From Aurantiacibacter sp. D1-12 (GTDB lineage: Bacteria; Pseudomonadota; Alphaproteobacteria; Sphingomonadales; Sphingomonadaceae), in NCBI RefSeq assembly GCF_028858515.1, contig NZ_JAPJZJ010000006.1:95291-159290 (forward strand): DNA of 64,000 nt, read 5' to 3'. Of the stretch, positions 9,461 through 17,402 are shown piece after piece. The position numbers and the translations under genes were made by a program. The notes below the pieces were generated by a model, which worked only from the letters and a program-made list of their open reading frames with translations, did no database searches and was not told where the DNA came from. Within the stretch, counting starts at the first letter, position 1; every line of letters begins with the position of its first letter.

Positions 9461-10023
9461 CGGTTCGCGCCGGGAACCCATTTCACATCGGCGGCACCAT
9501 TGTCATTCACAACACGGCACAACACGAACAGAAAGTCCGACAGCCGATTTATGAAAGCGAGTGCGGCCGGATTGACCGGCTCTGCATCAGCCAGTGCGGT
9601 CAGGCGACGCTCCGCGCGGCGTGCACACGCACGGGCGACATGCAATCGCGCTGCTGCTTCATTGCCACCGGGAAGGACGAAGCTGGTGAGAGGCTCCAGC
9701 CCTTCATTCATTGCATCAATCCGCGCCTCCAGCCATTCGGCTTGAGCGGGGATCATGCGCAGAACCATTTCGGATGGCTCGAAGTCCTCACCCGGCGTGG
9801 CGAGATCGGCGCCCAGATCGAACATGTCATTCTGCAGGCGGTAGATGTCGTCGGCGTGCTCGCCCGCGAGAACAACTGCAGCGAGACCGAGCGCCGAGTT
9901 CGCCTCATCCACCGCGCCAACGGCTTCCATCCGCAACGCGTGCTTGGGCAGACGCGAACCGTCGACGAGCCCCGTAGTCCCATCGTCTCCCGTGCGGGTA
10001 TAGATCTTGTTGAGTTTGACCAT
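9457..10023 (-). CDS. Cob(I)yrinic acid a,c-diamide adenosyltransferase, PduO type
   Basis: This 188-aa ATP:cob(I)alamin adenosyltransferase makes adenosylcobalamin. It has the PduO/MMAB N-terminal signature TRTGDDGTT at 9-17, then VGAVDEANSALG at about 35-46. The C-terminal half has an RRAERRL-type helix and FINRLSDFLFVL, which forms the active-site helix in this family. A GGAG lies upstream of the ATG. It may be in one transcript with gluQRS and the HIG1-type gene upstream on the same strand. Confidence 0.93.
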   Translation of the reverse strand: MVKLNKIYTRTGDDGTTGLVDGSRLPKHALRMEAVGAVDEANSALGLAAVVLAGEHADDIYRLQNDMFDLGADLATPGEDFEPSEMVLRMIPAQAEWLEARIDAMNEGLEPLTSFVLPGGNEAAARLHVARACARRAERRLTALADAEPVNPAALAFINRLSDFLFVLCRVVNDNGAADVKWVPGANR

Positions 10024-10046
10024 CTTACCCGGACTCCGATCCGGTC

Positions 10047-10274
10047 TCAGCTATTGATGGCGAGAAGGATCACAACGGCCACTATAGCAAGTGCCTGATA
10101 CTTGATCCGGGCAAACATCGCCTGATTCTGGCGTATCTGCAGCTCTTGCGAATTCTCGCCGCCGTTCTCCAGATCAACCTTGGTTGTCTGCAGGAAGGCG
10201 ATCACGCCGCGCACGAGCGAAACCACCACCATGATGGCGAGGACGATGATGATTATGGTCAGAAACGTGTTCAT
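10047..10274 (-). CDS. HIG1-type twin transmembrane protein
   Basis: This 75-aa protein has two hydrophobic helices (residues 4-26 and 60-74) joined by a polar loop with ENSQELQIRQNQAMFARIKYQ. The QxxxM-x-RI/VxxQ pattern before the second helix is the bacterial HIG1-domain signature. Mitochondrial relatives associate with respiratory complexes; the bacterial role is not settled. The start overlaps the gluQRS stop (ATGA), so translation is probably coupled. Confidence 0.8.
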   Translation of the reverse strand: MNTFLTIIIIVLAIMVVVSLVRGVIAFLQTTKVDLENGGENSQELQIRQNQAMFARIKYQALAIVAVVILLAINS

Positions 10275-11116
10275 GTGCCCTCATGTGGGTAGTGTGGCAG
10301 TGTAATTCCACACGGCATTTGGCCTATACGCAGCGATTCTGCCAGTGCCTTGCCGTCTTCACCCGCTTCACGCCGATCTGCAAGCGAGGGTGAGCCGCGC
10401 CGCTTCGCCAGCTTTTTGCCGTCTTCATCCAGCAGCAACCCGTGATGATGCCAGCGCGGCACCGGCAAACCCAGCAACTCTTGCAACAAGCGGTGAATAT
10501 GGCTGGCGGCGAACAGATCCTGCCCACGGGTGACAAGCGTGACGCCGTCCGCAGCATCATCCAACGTCGCGGCGAGGTGATAGCTGGCGGGCGCATCCTT
10601 GCGGACGAGCACGACATCGCCGAATTCACGCGGGTCGGCCACCTGCTCCCCGGCCAGCGCATCTTGCCATGAGAGCTGCCCGACCTTCGCCATGACCGCG
10701 TCTACATCCAGCCGCAGCGCCGCCTTTCGATCGGGATCGAAGTTCTCGCCCTTGCAGGTTCCCGGATAGATCACGCCCTGCGCGCCGATCCGCGGCTCCA
10801 GCGCGTCAATCTCCGCGCGGGTGCAGGTGCAGGGATAGAGCATACCCATTTCGAGCAACCGATTGGCCGCCGCCTCGTAGCTCGCCAGCCGCGTGGACTG
10901 CGCGGGCACTTCCTCCCACTCCAGCCCCAGCCATTCAAGATCCCGGCGGAACTCATCGGCCAGTTCCGGGCGTGAGCGGGCGCCGTCAATATCCTCGATC
11001 CGCAGCAGAATGCGGCCACCGGCATCGCGCGCCAGATCGTGTGCGACAATCGCGGAATAGGCATGGCCGAGATGCAGCGAGCCGTTGGGGCTTGGGGCGA
11101 AACGCGTGACAATCAT
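10271..11116 (-). CDS. gluQ: Glutamyl-Q tRNA(Asp) synthetase
   Basis: This 281-aa enzyme attaches glutamate to the queuosine base of tRNA(Asp). It is a glutamyl-tRNA synthetase catalytic core without the anticodon-binding half, as expected from its length. The HIGH motif reads HLGH (15-18) and the KMSKS-like loop KLAKR (235-239). A CTC..Y..C cysteine set near residue 100 fits the GluQRS zinc site. I prefer the ATG at 11116 over an upstream one at 11158, because MIVTRFAPSPNG is the family N-terminus. The presence of queC in the same window fits queuosine use. Confidence 0.92.
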   Translation of the reverse strand: MIVTRFAPSPNGSLHLGHAYSAIVAHDLARDAGGRILLRIEDIDGARSRPELADEFRRDLEWLGLEWEEVPAQSTRLASYEAAANRLLEMGMLYPCTCTRAEIDALEPRIGAQGVIYPGTCKGENFDPDRKAALRLDVDAVMAKVGQLSWQDALAGEQVADPREFGDVVLVRKDAPASYHLAATLDDAADGVTLVTRGQDLFAASHIHRLLQELLGLPVPRWHHHGLLLDEDGKKLAKRRGSPSLADRREAGEDGKALAESLRIGQMPCGITLPHYPHEGT

Positions 11117-11241
11117 GGTGCTCTGCGCCCCATGCCAGATCGCGGCCCGTGTGCACATCCCTGTGGATAGCCTGTCTGTAACAGTCTTGACGCTTTCCTG
11201 TGCAAATGCACACTCCAGTCAATCACGGGAGGACACCACAC

Positions 11242-11850
11242 GTGTTCAAAGCCGAACTGATTGAGAGAACCGCGGTTTTCCGCAGCGCTGCCGATGACCC
11301 GACGCGCAAGCTGGAAAGCTGCCCCGCGCTCGTCCTCAATGCGGATTACACGCCACTTTCCTATTACCCGCTCAGCCTCTGGCCGTGGCAGACCGCGATC
11401 AAGGCGGTTTTCCTGGAGCGGGTGGATATCGTCGCGACCTATGACCGCGCGGTGCATTCGCAATCGCTCGACATGAAGGTCCCCAGCGTCATCGCGCTGC
11501 GCCAATATGTGAAGCCCAACCAGTTTCCCGCCTTCACGCGCTTCAATCTGTTCCTGCGCGATCGCTTCGCCTGCCAGTATTGCGGGAGCGAGAGGGACCT
11601 GACCTATGATCACGTCATTCCGCGCCGTCTGGGCGGGAAGACCACGTGGGAAAACATCGCCACCGCCTGCGCGCCCTGCAATATGAAGAAAGGTGGCCGC
11701 ACACCGCAGCAAGCGAACATGCGGCTACAGTACAAGCCCATTAAACCGACGAGCTGGCAGCTCCAGCAACAGGGCAAAAGCTTCCCGCCCAATTACCTGC
11801 ACGAGACATGGCGGGACTGGCTCTACTGGGATATCGAGCTGGAGGAGTAG
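11242..11850 (+). CDS. HNH endonuclease
   Basis: This 202-aa protein has an HNH nuclease domain in its C-terminal half, with zinc cysteines C111/C114 and C143/C146 and the catalytic DH at 123-124. The sequence around them (CQYCG, LTYDHVIPRRLGG, NIATACAPCNMKK) is the standard stand-alone HNH pattern. I chose the GTG at 11242, because GGGAGGA lies eight bases upstream; the ATG at 11200 has no such site. It is divergent from gluQ. Such single HNH genes are widespread in alphaproteobacterial cores and have no assigned role. Confidence 0.88.
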   Translation: MFKAELIERTAVFRSAADDPTRKLESCPALVLNADYTPLSYYPLSLWPWQTAIKAVFLERVDIVATYDRAVHSQSLDMKVPSVIALRQYVKPNQFPAFTRFNLFLRDRFACQYCGSERDLTYDHVIPRRLGGKTTWENIATACAPCNMKKGGRTPQQANMRLQYKPIKPTSWQLQQQGKSFPPNYLHETWRDWLYWDIELEE

Positions 11851-11860
11851 GCGCGCCAGC

Positions 11861-12556
11861 CTAGTCGATTGGCTCCAAGCTAACGGCCTCCATCGCGCGA
11901 CCGATCAAGGGCGGCATCAATTCGGCGAAAGTCACGCCTTCTCGCCCCTCCATCATCGCGCCGCCCATTTGGGTGAGCACCGGATCCATGTTCTCGACAT
12001 AGAGAATGAGCAGCTCTTTGCGCAGCGTGGGCTCGAACAGCTCCACAAACCGTACAGTCGCCATGTACGTCGGCAGGCGATAGCCCGCATCGGTGACCAA
12101 ACGGCGGAACTGCGCACCGTCGGAATCCGCGCGCGAATTCGGATTGACAGCACGCATAAAGCCGGGTCGCACATGCAGCGTATGGCCATTCAGCTCGACC
12201 GTTTCAGGGTTACTTTCGGCGTAATTGTAGGCGTAGTCATTGTCCGGCAGATACTGCTCGAATTGGACAAGATAGGCACGCTGGACGAGGCCATGCTCGT
12301 CAGCTTCGACAAAGGCATGAATCTCTGCATCGGCAACGCCATAGAGCGGCCAGCGCACCGCACCGACATAGGTCGCATTTTCGGGAACGCGGACGCGAAT
12401 CTCAGGGTCGGCAAGCGAGACGACACTTGCTCCTTCAGCACTTCGCATTGGCTCCATGGTTACGATCTCTTCGGCATCGGCGGATTGATCCTGCGCATTG
12501 GCTGGTGCGGAAAGGCCGGCGGCAAGCGCAACGGCAGCAACAAGCATATTTTTCAT
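11861..12556 (-). CDS. Exported protein of unknown function
   Basis: This 231-aa protein has a Sec signal peptide (residues 1-21, cleavage after ANA before QDQ). The mature part has no motif I recognise. It contains an acidic start, a segment with YLVQFEQYLPDNDYAYNYAE, and a C-terminal helix-rich region. The gene is convergent with the HNH gene, and the stop codons are only 10 bases apart. Confidence 0.7.
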   Translation of the reverse strand: MKNMLVAAVALAAGLSAPANAQDQSADAEEIVTMEPMRSAEGASVVSLADPEIRVRVPENATYVGAVRWPLYGVADAEIHAFVEADEHGLVQRAYLVQFEQYLPDNDYAYNYAESNPETVELNGHTLHVRPGFMRAVNPNSRADSDGAQFRRLVTDAGYRLPTYMATVRFVELFEPTLRKELLILYVENMDPVLTQMGGAMMEGREGVTFAELMPPLIGRAMEAVSLEPID

Positions 12557-12610
12557 GCTGTTCTAGTGTAGCAACACACTAACTCTGTCAACCACGAATG
12601 GGCAAGCCTA

Positions 12611-13072
12611 TCATTGCTCAATCACCTTGCTTTCCGGGTGATGCTTGTCGAGGTGCTTCTTCACGATCCGCAGGTTGCGGGTGTTGGAACGGAAGAGGAA
12701 GTCGAACACGTCGCCCACCACCGGCACAGCGCCTACCAAGCTATCAAACCCGACATTGGCGGCCATGCGCGCCAGCTTCCATTTGGGAAGGTTCAGGTTG
12801 CGCGCTTCCCAGACGATGTAGGCGCCCATGCCCATGGCGATGATGTCACCCACCACCGGCACCAGGCCGATGATAGAATCGAGACCGACGGGACGATTGA
12901 GACCGGGGATGACGAAGCTGCGCTCCAGCACCTGCTCCATCACTTCAATCCGGCGGCGGATCGAGTGCACATCCTTACCCATCGGCAGGTCAAAGTGCAT
13001 CTGGCCGGGCCGCGCCGCATCGGCGCCAAACGGCTCTGGCTGCATCGGAACAGGTTTGCGATTGTCGACCAT
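12611..13072 (-). CDS. DUF4112 domain protein
   Basis: This 153-aa protein has the DUF4112 layout. A pair of glycine/proline-rich hydrophobic hairpins carries repeated VPVVGD elements (GLVPVVGDII and GAVPVVGDVFDFLFRSN), and a lysine/histidine-rich tail follows. It is probably membrane-associated; the function is unknown. The ATG at 13072 is preceded by GAGGAGGAAG, so I prefer it to a GTG six codons upstream that would lie inside that ribosome-binding site. Confidence 0.85.
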   Translation of the reverse strand: MVDNRKPVPMQPEPFGADAARPGQMHFDLPMGKDVHSIRRRIEVMEQVLERSFVIPGLNRPVGLDSIIGLVPVVGDIIAMGMGAYIVWEARNLNLPKWKLARMAANVGFDSLVGAVPVVGDVFDFLFRSNTRNLRIVKKHLDKHHPESKVIEQ

Positions 13073-13093
13073 CAGCGGCTTCCTCCTCACCCC

Positions 13094-14596
13094 CTATCTG
13101 GGGATTTGTGCCAGTTCAGGCAAGGGATGGAAGGCATTGGCATTGGCCGAGTAGCCATCCACGCTGCCACGCACCAACGACCAGCGAAGCGGCGAAGCTA
13201 ATGGAATATAGACGTTTTGCAGCGTTAGCTCGGCTTCGGCCTGCGCCATCAAGGTGGCTCGCTGGGCGGGATCAATCTGCGCTACCGCCTCTTCGACCAG
13301 AGCGTCCACTTCTTCACTGCACAGACCGCGGCGGAGCGAGCAATGGAACTGGTTGAGAAACCAGCGTGGCGCGGGATAGCGGGCGATCCGGTCGATCAGG
13401 AGCAGGTCGGCTTGATTGCGTGCTTCTGCGCGCACCAAGCGGATATCGATCTCTGCCAGTTGCAAGGCCAGATTATTGAAAAGTGTATCCCAGCCCGCAC
13501 CCTGCGGCATGGCAATGGACATGGTCACCAGCTGTGCAGGGTTTCCCTCACCCGATCGCTGTCGCCAGGCGCGAACGCGCGAGCGGGCAACATCGCGGCG
13601 ATCAGCCATCAGCTGGTCGGACCAGCGCTCTGCCACCAGCCCGGGATCACCCGGCAGGCCGGGCGAGACCGGGCGTGTTGTGGGTAGCCATCCGCTGACA
13701 TTGAACTCGGCCAAAAGACGTTCACGGTCGATCGCCATGGCAATCCCTTCGCGCACCCCGGAATCACCCAAAAGGCCGCTTTCCTGCCGCACCAGAAGTC
13801 CAAACAGCCCAAACGGGGAATCGATGCGCAAGGTGCCTGTTGTGAGCGGGCCGGTTTCGACAAGCGGCAATCCGCCGAGATCGCCACCCAGCACCACGCC
13901 TACCTCACCATCATTGAAGAGGGTGATTGCATCTTGGGAACCGGCGACGTGAATATTGATATCGCGCACGTAGTCCTGCCAATCCTCCTGCATGGGCTCC
14001 CCGCGATCGAGCGGTGGCTTGAACATCAGTAGCGTTCGCTCGTCATCCCGCTGCAGGATCATGGGTCCTGTCCCGCCACCGGGTTGGCGCAGGGCCAGTT
14101 CGGGTTGTGCGAGCAATTGCAGAAGGTACGGTTCGGGCGCGCTCAGCCGCACTTCGAGCACGCGATCCGTCATCGCACGTATGTCTTCGATCACTGCGAG
14201 ATCCCGGCCGAGCGAGGTGTTTTCCAGCTGACCGATCGCGGTCAACAAGGCTGTCCGCGCTGAAGCGGCGTTCAGCTCCTCACCGTTTGGCCATGCGCCT
14301 TCGCGTAGCCGGAAGAAGAAGCTTTGTCCCTGATCGGTTGGCACCCAGCGCTCTGCCAGTGCGGGCACAATTTCACCTCTGCCATTGAAGGCGACGAGAC
14401 CCGATTGCGTAGCGGCACGCACATGCTGCGCATCAGCGGCAAGGCGCAATCCATCGGTATATGCCGATTCTTCCGATCCGATCAGTGCGACATCGACAGC
14501 ACCTTCGCGATCACTGCAGGCAGCAAGCAAGGCACTGGAAAGCAGCAGTGCTATGGTGCGCAAGAAGTCCTGTGGCGAACGTAACATCACGCTCAT
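13094..14596 (-). CDS. ABC transporter substrate-binding lipoprotein, family 5 (peptide type)
   Basis: This 500-aa protein starts with a lipoprotein signal peptide (LLAAC, lipid-modified C27). It then shows a family 5 solute-binding layout: ALAERWVPTDQGQSFFFRLREGAWPNGEELNA near residues 80-110 and IAMAIDRERLLAEF in the second lobe. Family 5 proteins usually bind oligopeptides or nickel. No permease or ATPase gene lies nearby, so it is either an orphan binding protein or serves a transporter encoded elsewhere. A second ATG at 14587 is possible. Confidence 0.85.
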   Translation of the reverse strand: MSVMLRSPQDFLRTIALLLSSALLAACSDREGAVDVALIGSEESAYTDGLRLAADAQHVRAATQSGLVAFNGRGEIVPALAERWVPTDQGQSFFFRLREGAWPNGEELNAASARTALLTAIGQLENTSLGRDLAVIEDIRAMTDRVLEVRLSAPEPYLLQLLAQPELALRQPGGGTGPMILQRDDERTLLMFKPPLDRGEPMQEDWQDYVRDINIHVAGSQDAITLFNDGEVGVVLGGDLGGLPLVETGPLTTGTLRIDSPFGLFGLLVRQESGLLGDSGVREGIAMAIDRERLLAEFNVSGWLPTTRPVSPGLPGDPGLVAERWSDQLMADRRDVARSRVRAWRQRSGEGNPAQLVTMSIAMPQGAGWDTLFNNLALQLAEIDIRLVRAEARNQADLLLIDRIARYPAPRWFLNQFHCSLRRGLCSEEVDALVEEAVAQIDPAQRATLMAQAEAELTLQNVYIPLASPLRWSLVRGSVDGYSANANAFHPLPELAQIPR

Positions 14597-14663
14597 GAAT
14601 AGGGCGGTGTGAAGGCCGCTTCAACCGAAAGACTTTTGCCGCGCACGTCGCGCAGCAAAACCA

Positions 14664-15002
14664 TCAGATATTACGGAACTTCTGTTCGCCGCCTGCATCG
14701 TGGTTGACGGTGGTGCCCGCGACAGGTGCACGCGCCAGTTTGGGGTCAATCTCGTCCACGAACGCAATTCCGAAGCGATTGCCCTGGCACCACGCAACCG
14801 TGCCGGCGACCCAGCCGAGATTGCGCAATTCCACCTCGACACGGGCGCCGCGAATGACGTCCATTTCGCCTTCGGCCATCATGCCGCCAGCAGAAAGGTT
14901 GCGGACCTTCACGCGGCTGGCGTTGTCCTGACCATCGACCCGCACCTGCGCGAGCAGGAACAGGCTGTCACGGCCAACTTGGCGGGTGTCGACATTGCTC
15001 AT
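14664..15002 (-). CDS. PilZ domain protein
   Basis: This 112-aa single-domain protein has the PilZ (cyclic di-GMP receptor family) N/DxSxxG motif as RNLSAGG at 34-40, followed by the beta-barrel strands ending in NRFGIAFVDEID. The upstream RxxxR motif is not clear, so c-di-GMP binding is uncertain. The ATG at 15002 is preferred to a GTG three codons upstream. A CtrA-box-like sequence lies 108-122 bases before the start. Confidence 0.85.
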   Translation of the reverse strand: MSNVDTRQVGRDSLFLLAQVRVDGQDNASRVKVRNLSAGGMMAEGEMDVIRGARVEVELRNLGWVAGTVAWCQGNRFGIAFVDEIDPKLARAPVAGTTVNHDAGGEQKFRNI

Positions 15003-15109
15003 CGCGCTCACTCGAGTCCTCGATCATCGCTTTTTCGGTCATCCCGTGCGCGCCAGAATGCGCGCACTCGTCGTGATCAAATCACTCAGGCGGAATGCGC
15101 GAAAACCCG

Positions 15110-15124
15110 CTAACCGAAAGTTAA
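15110..15124 (-). promoter_or_regulatory. Candidate CtrA box upstream of pilZ-type gene
   Basis: Read on the minus strand the sequence is TTAA-N7-TTAG, one base from the CtrA consensus TTAA-N7-TTAA. It lies between dksA and the PilZ gene, about 110 bases upstream of the PilZ start. CtrA itself is encoded at the start of the window. Binding is an inference. Confidence 0.4.
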
Positions 15125-15160
15125 TTCCTGTCAGGACTTGTAAAACTGTCCCAAACTGGA

Positions 15161-15619
15161 TCAGTCGTCGCGCGAAATCTTTTCGCGGCGCTCGTGTGCC
15201 TGCTGCGCCTCGACCGTCATGGTCGCGATCGGGCGCGCGATCAGACGATTGATGCCGATCGGATCACCGGTGACATCGCACCAGCCATACTCACCTTCAT
15301 CGATGCGGCGCATGGCGGAATCGATCTTGGCGATAAGCTTTCGCTGACGGTCACGGGTACGCAGTTCGATACCCCAGTCAGTCTCGCTCGAGGCGCGATC
15401 ATTGAGGTCCGGCTCGCGGATCGGACCTTCCTGCAAATGCTGCAGCGTGTCTTCTGCTGCAGCCACTACAGACTTCTTCCATTCCAGCAGTAAAACACGG
15501 AAATAGTTGAGTTGTTTGGTCGACATGTATTCTTCGTCATCGCTCGGCGTGTAGTCAGCGGACAGGGCCCGCTTCGCCTTGGCAAGAACATCAATGTCAT
15601 CATGCATGGCAGTTGCCAT
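15161..15619 (-). CDS. dksA: RNA polymerase-binding transcription factor DksA, alpha type
   Basis: This 152-aa protein acts in the secondary channel of RNA polymerase with ppGpp. The coiled-coil tip motif DxxDxA is intact (D71, D74, A76). The zinc finger is degenerate: C114 remains, while the three positions equivalent to the other E. coli cysteines are T117, T135 and A138. This one-cysteine form is usual in alphaproteobacteria. GGAG lies upstream of the ATG at a good distance. Confidence 0.95.
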   Translation of the reverse strand: MATAMHDDIDVLAKAKRALSADYTPSDDEEYMSTKQLNYFRVLLLEWKKSVVAAAEDTLQHLQEGPIREPDLNDRASSETDWGIELRTRDRQRKLIAKIDSAMRRIDEGEYGWCDVTGDPIGINRLIARPIATMTVEAQQAHERREKISRDD

Positions 15620-15811
15620 CAGTCACTCCAAATCCCGTTCAGCGCGTGCTTCCCCTGCAGCAGCGTCGCCTGTCCGTTGTTGCGGATCTTTCAGCGATCA
15701 TCTGCAAAAGCACCGTGATCGGGCGCGCCTATACGGACAGGCAAAGCCACACACAAGAAGCAATCGCCAAAACGCACAGAAACCCTGCACGGCGGCCTTC
15801 ATCAAGGCCAA

Positions 15812-15839
15812 GGTTAACAAACATGGCCTGGCGTTAACC
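15812..15839. repeat. Inverted repeat GGTTAAC / GTTAACC
   Basis: The arms are 15812-15818 and 15833-15839, separated by 14 bases. The right arm overlaps the candidate CtrA box. It may be an operator; no binding protein is known from sequence alone. Confidence 0.5.
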
Positions 15840-15848
15840 ATTTATTGA
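15834..15848 (+). promoter_or_regulatory. Candidate CtrA box upstream of Sel1-repeat gene
   Basis: The sequence reads TTAA-CCATTTA-TTGA, one base from TTAA-N7-TTAA, and it carries the preferred TTAACCAT left half. It ends 76 bases before the Sel1-repeat gene start, a usual distance for an activating CtrA site. Binding is an inference. Confidence 0.5.
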
Positions 15849-15924
15849 CCACGTTCGTCAAAACATCGGGTCATTGGAAAAGCCGGGCATTTGGGAAACC
15901 GGTTGGAAATAGGGGAATGCGGTC

Positions 15925-16257
15925 ATGGAACTTGCCAAGATCGAAACGTTTGCAAAAGTTGAAGCCGCCGATGTTAGCGGTGCCGACATGCTGGTAGCAC
16001 GCTGCCTGACGGCGGCAGCCGACGGGGACATCAACGCCTATTACGACTTGGGCGTTGCCTTCTCGACCGGAAGCCACGGTGTTGAATGCGACATGGTGGA
16101 AGCACACAAGTGGTTCAACCTTGCCGCATCGAAAGGCCACGAAGCTGCCAGCTGGTGCCGCGCCGACATTTCTGACGAAATGACCGCTCGTGAAATTTCC
16201 GAAGCGCAGCGCCGCGCCCGCGAATGGATGCGTCAGGGTTCGAGCCGCGCCGCCTAA
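15925..16257 (+). CDS. Sel1-repeat (TPR-like) protein
   Basis: This 110-aa protein has a Sel1-like repeat: AYYDLGVAFSTG, then DMVEAHKWFNLAASKGHEAAS, then a charged helix ending in RAREWMRQ. Sel1 repeats mediate protein contacts. It has no signal peptide. AGGGGAAT lies upstream of the ATG. The stop overlaps by 4 bases the stop of the convergent acyltransferase gene. A CtrA-like site upstream suggests cell-cycle or motility control. Confidence 0.8.
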   Translation: MELAKIETFAKVEAADVSGADMLVARCLTAAADGDINAYYDLGVAFSTGSHGVECDMVEAHKWFNLAASKGHEAASWCRADISDEMTAREISEAQRRAREWMRQGSSRAA

Positions 16258-17393
16258 GCGATCTGGCGAAATGGCGTGTGCCGCGAAAGGTGCATGCGAT
16301 CCATCGCCAGTCCGTGTCGTTCGGCTTCGAGAAAATCGGCCACTGCTGCGCGAAAACCGGGGTCGGTAATCCAGTGCATGCTGGTGGTGGTGACAGGCTC
16401 ATAACCTCTGGCGAGCTTGTGTCCGCCCTGAGCACCCGCTTCAACCCGCTTCAACCCGCGCTCGATCGCTGCATCGATCGCCCGGTAATAGCATAGCTCG
16501 AAATGCAGGAACGGCTTGTCCGCAAGGCAGCCCCAATAGCGGCCATAGAGCGCCTCGCCGCCGACGAAGTTTAAAGCACCGGCAATCGGCAGACCGTGTT
16601 CGTAGGCCAGCAGAAGCAACAGCTTCTCTCCCATCCGCTCCCCGAACAATTCAAAAGCTTCGCGTGTCAGATAGGGCGTGCCCCATTTGCGTGCGCCGGT
16701 ATCCTGATAGAACAGCCAGAAGGCATCCCAATGCTCGGGCTTGATATCATCGCCCGAGAGCGCCTTCACCGAAATACCTGCATTTGCAGTGCGCCGTTCC
16801 TTGCGCAGATCCTTGCGCTTGCGCGAAGTTAGCGTGGCAAGAAAATCGTCGAAGCTGGCAAAGTCGCGATTGCTCCAGTGAAACTGGATATCCTCCCGCC
16901 GCAGCCAACCCGACTGTTCGAAGAGCTCCACCTGTCGAGGCTCGACAAATGTCGCATGCGCACCCGACCAGCCGTTCTGTACGAGCAATTGCATGGCTGA
17001 CTGGAGTAGCGGCGCGGCCGACCTCTCGTCCGCCATCAGCAGCCGCGGGCCGGTTGCAGGCGTAAAGGGCGCGGCGATTTGAAGCTTGGGATAGTAGTCA
17101 CCGCCAGCCCGCTCGTAGGCATCGGCCCAGGCATGATCGAACACATATTCGCCCTGGCTGTGCCCTTTGAGATAGCTCGGCAGGGCGCCGAGCAGGTGTC
17201 CCGCATCGTCTTCCAGAATAATGGGCGCGGGCTGCCAGCCTGTTCCCGGTCCGACACTTGAAGATTCTTCAAGTATCGTAAGAAAGTCATGACAGACGAA
17301 TGGATTGTCCGTGCCCGCCAGCCGATCCCAGTCGGCCTTGGCAATCTCGCCAACCGATCCCGAAATTCGCGCGCGCAGTTCGCTGTCAGCCAT
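16254..17393 (-). CDS. GNAT/FemAB-like acyltransferase (COG3146 family)
   Basis: This 379-aa protein belongs to the peptidogalycan-biosynthesis/FemAB-like GNAT family (DUF482). Typical pieces are FVCHDFLTILEESSSVGPGTGW near residue 32, EYVFDHAWADAY near 85, a SRKRKDLRKERR basic stretch near 190, and GGEALYGRYWGC near 280. The specific acyl donor and acceptor are unknown. It is probably cytoplasmic. The downstream glycerophosphodiesterase-like gene lies immediately upstream on the same strand. Confidence 0.85.
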   Translation of the reverse strand: MADSELRARISGSVGEIAKADWDRLAGTDNPFVCHDFLTILEESSSVGPGTGWQPAPIILEDDAGHLLGALPSYLKGHSQGEYVFDHAWADAYERAGGDYYPKLQIAAPFTPATGPRLLMADERSAAPLLQSAMQLLVQNGWSGAHATFVEPRQVELFEQSGWLRREDIQFHWSNRDFASFDDFLATLTSRKRKDLRKERRTANAGISVKALSGDDIKPEHWDAFWLFYQDTGARKWGTPYLTREAFELFGERMGEKLLLLLAYEHGLPIAGALNFVGGEALYGRYWGCLADKPFLHFELCYYRAIDAAIERGLKRVEAGAQGGHKLARGYEPVTTTSMHWITDPGFRAAVADFLEAERHGLAMDRMHLSRHTPFRQIA

Positions 17394-17402
17394 TAGACTG
17401 AT

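Larger units (their letters stand above)
15620..15924. other. 305-base intergenic region between dksA and Sel1-repeat gene
   Basis: The region separates divergent genes. It contains an inverted repeat GGTTAAC/GTTAACC (15812-15839) and a CtrA-box-like site (15834-15848) near the Sel1 gene. Short open frames here have no ribosome-binding site or recognisable product, so I call no gene. Confidence 0.6.

Noticed and set aside
11693..12571. 292-aa open frame on the plus strand
   Set aside because: It overlaps the HNH gene end and runs antisense to the exported protein at 11861; no start signal.
15579..15848. Short open frames in the dksA-Sel1 gap
   Set aside because: They overlap the dksA promoter region and the candidate CtrA box, lack ribosome-binding sites and resemble no protein.
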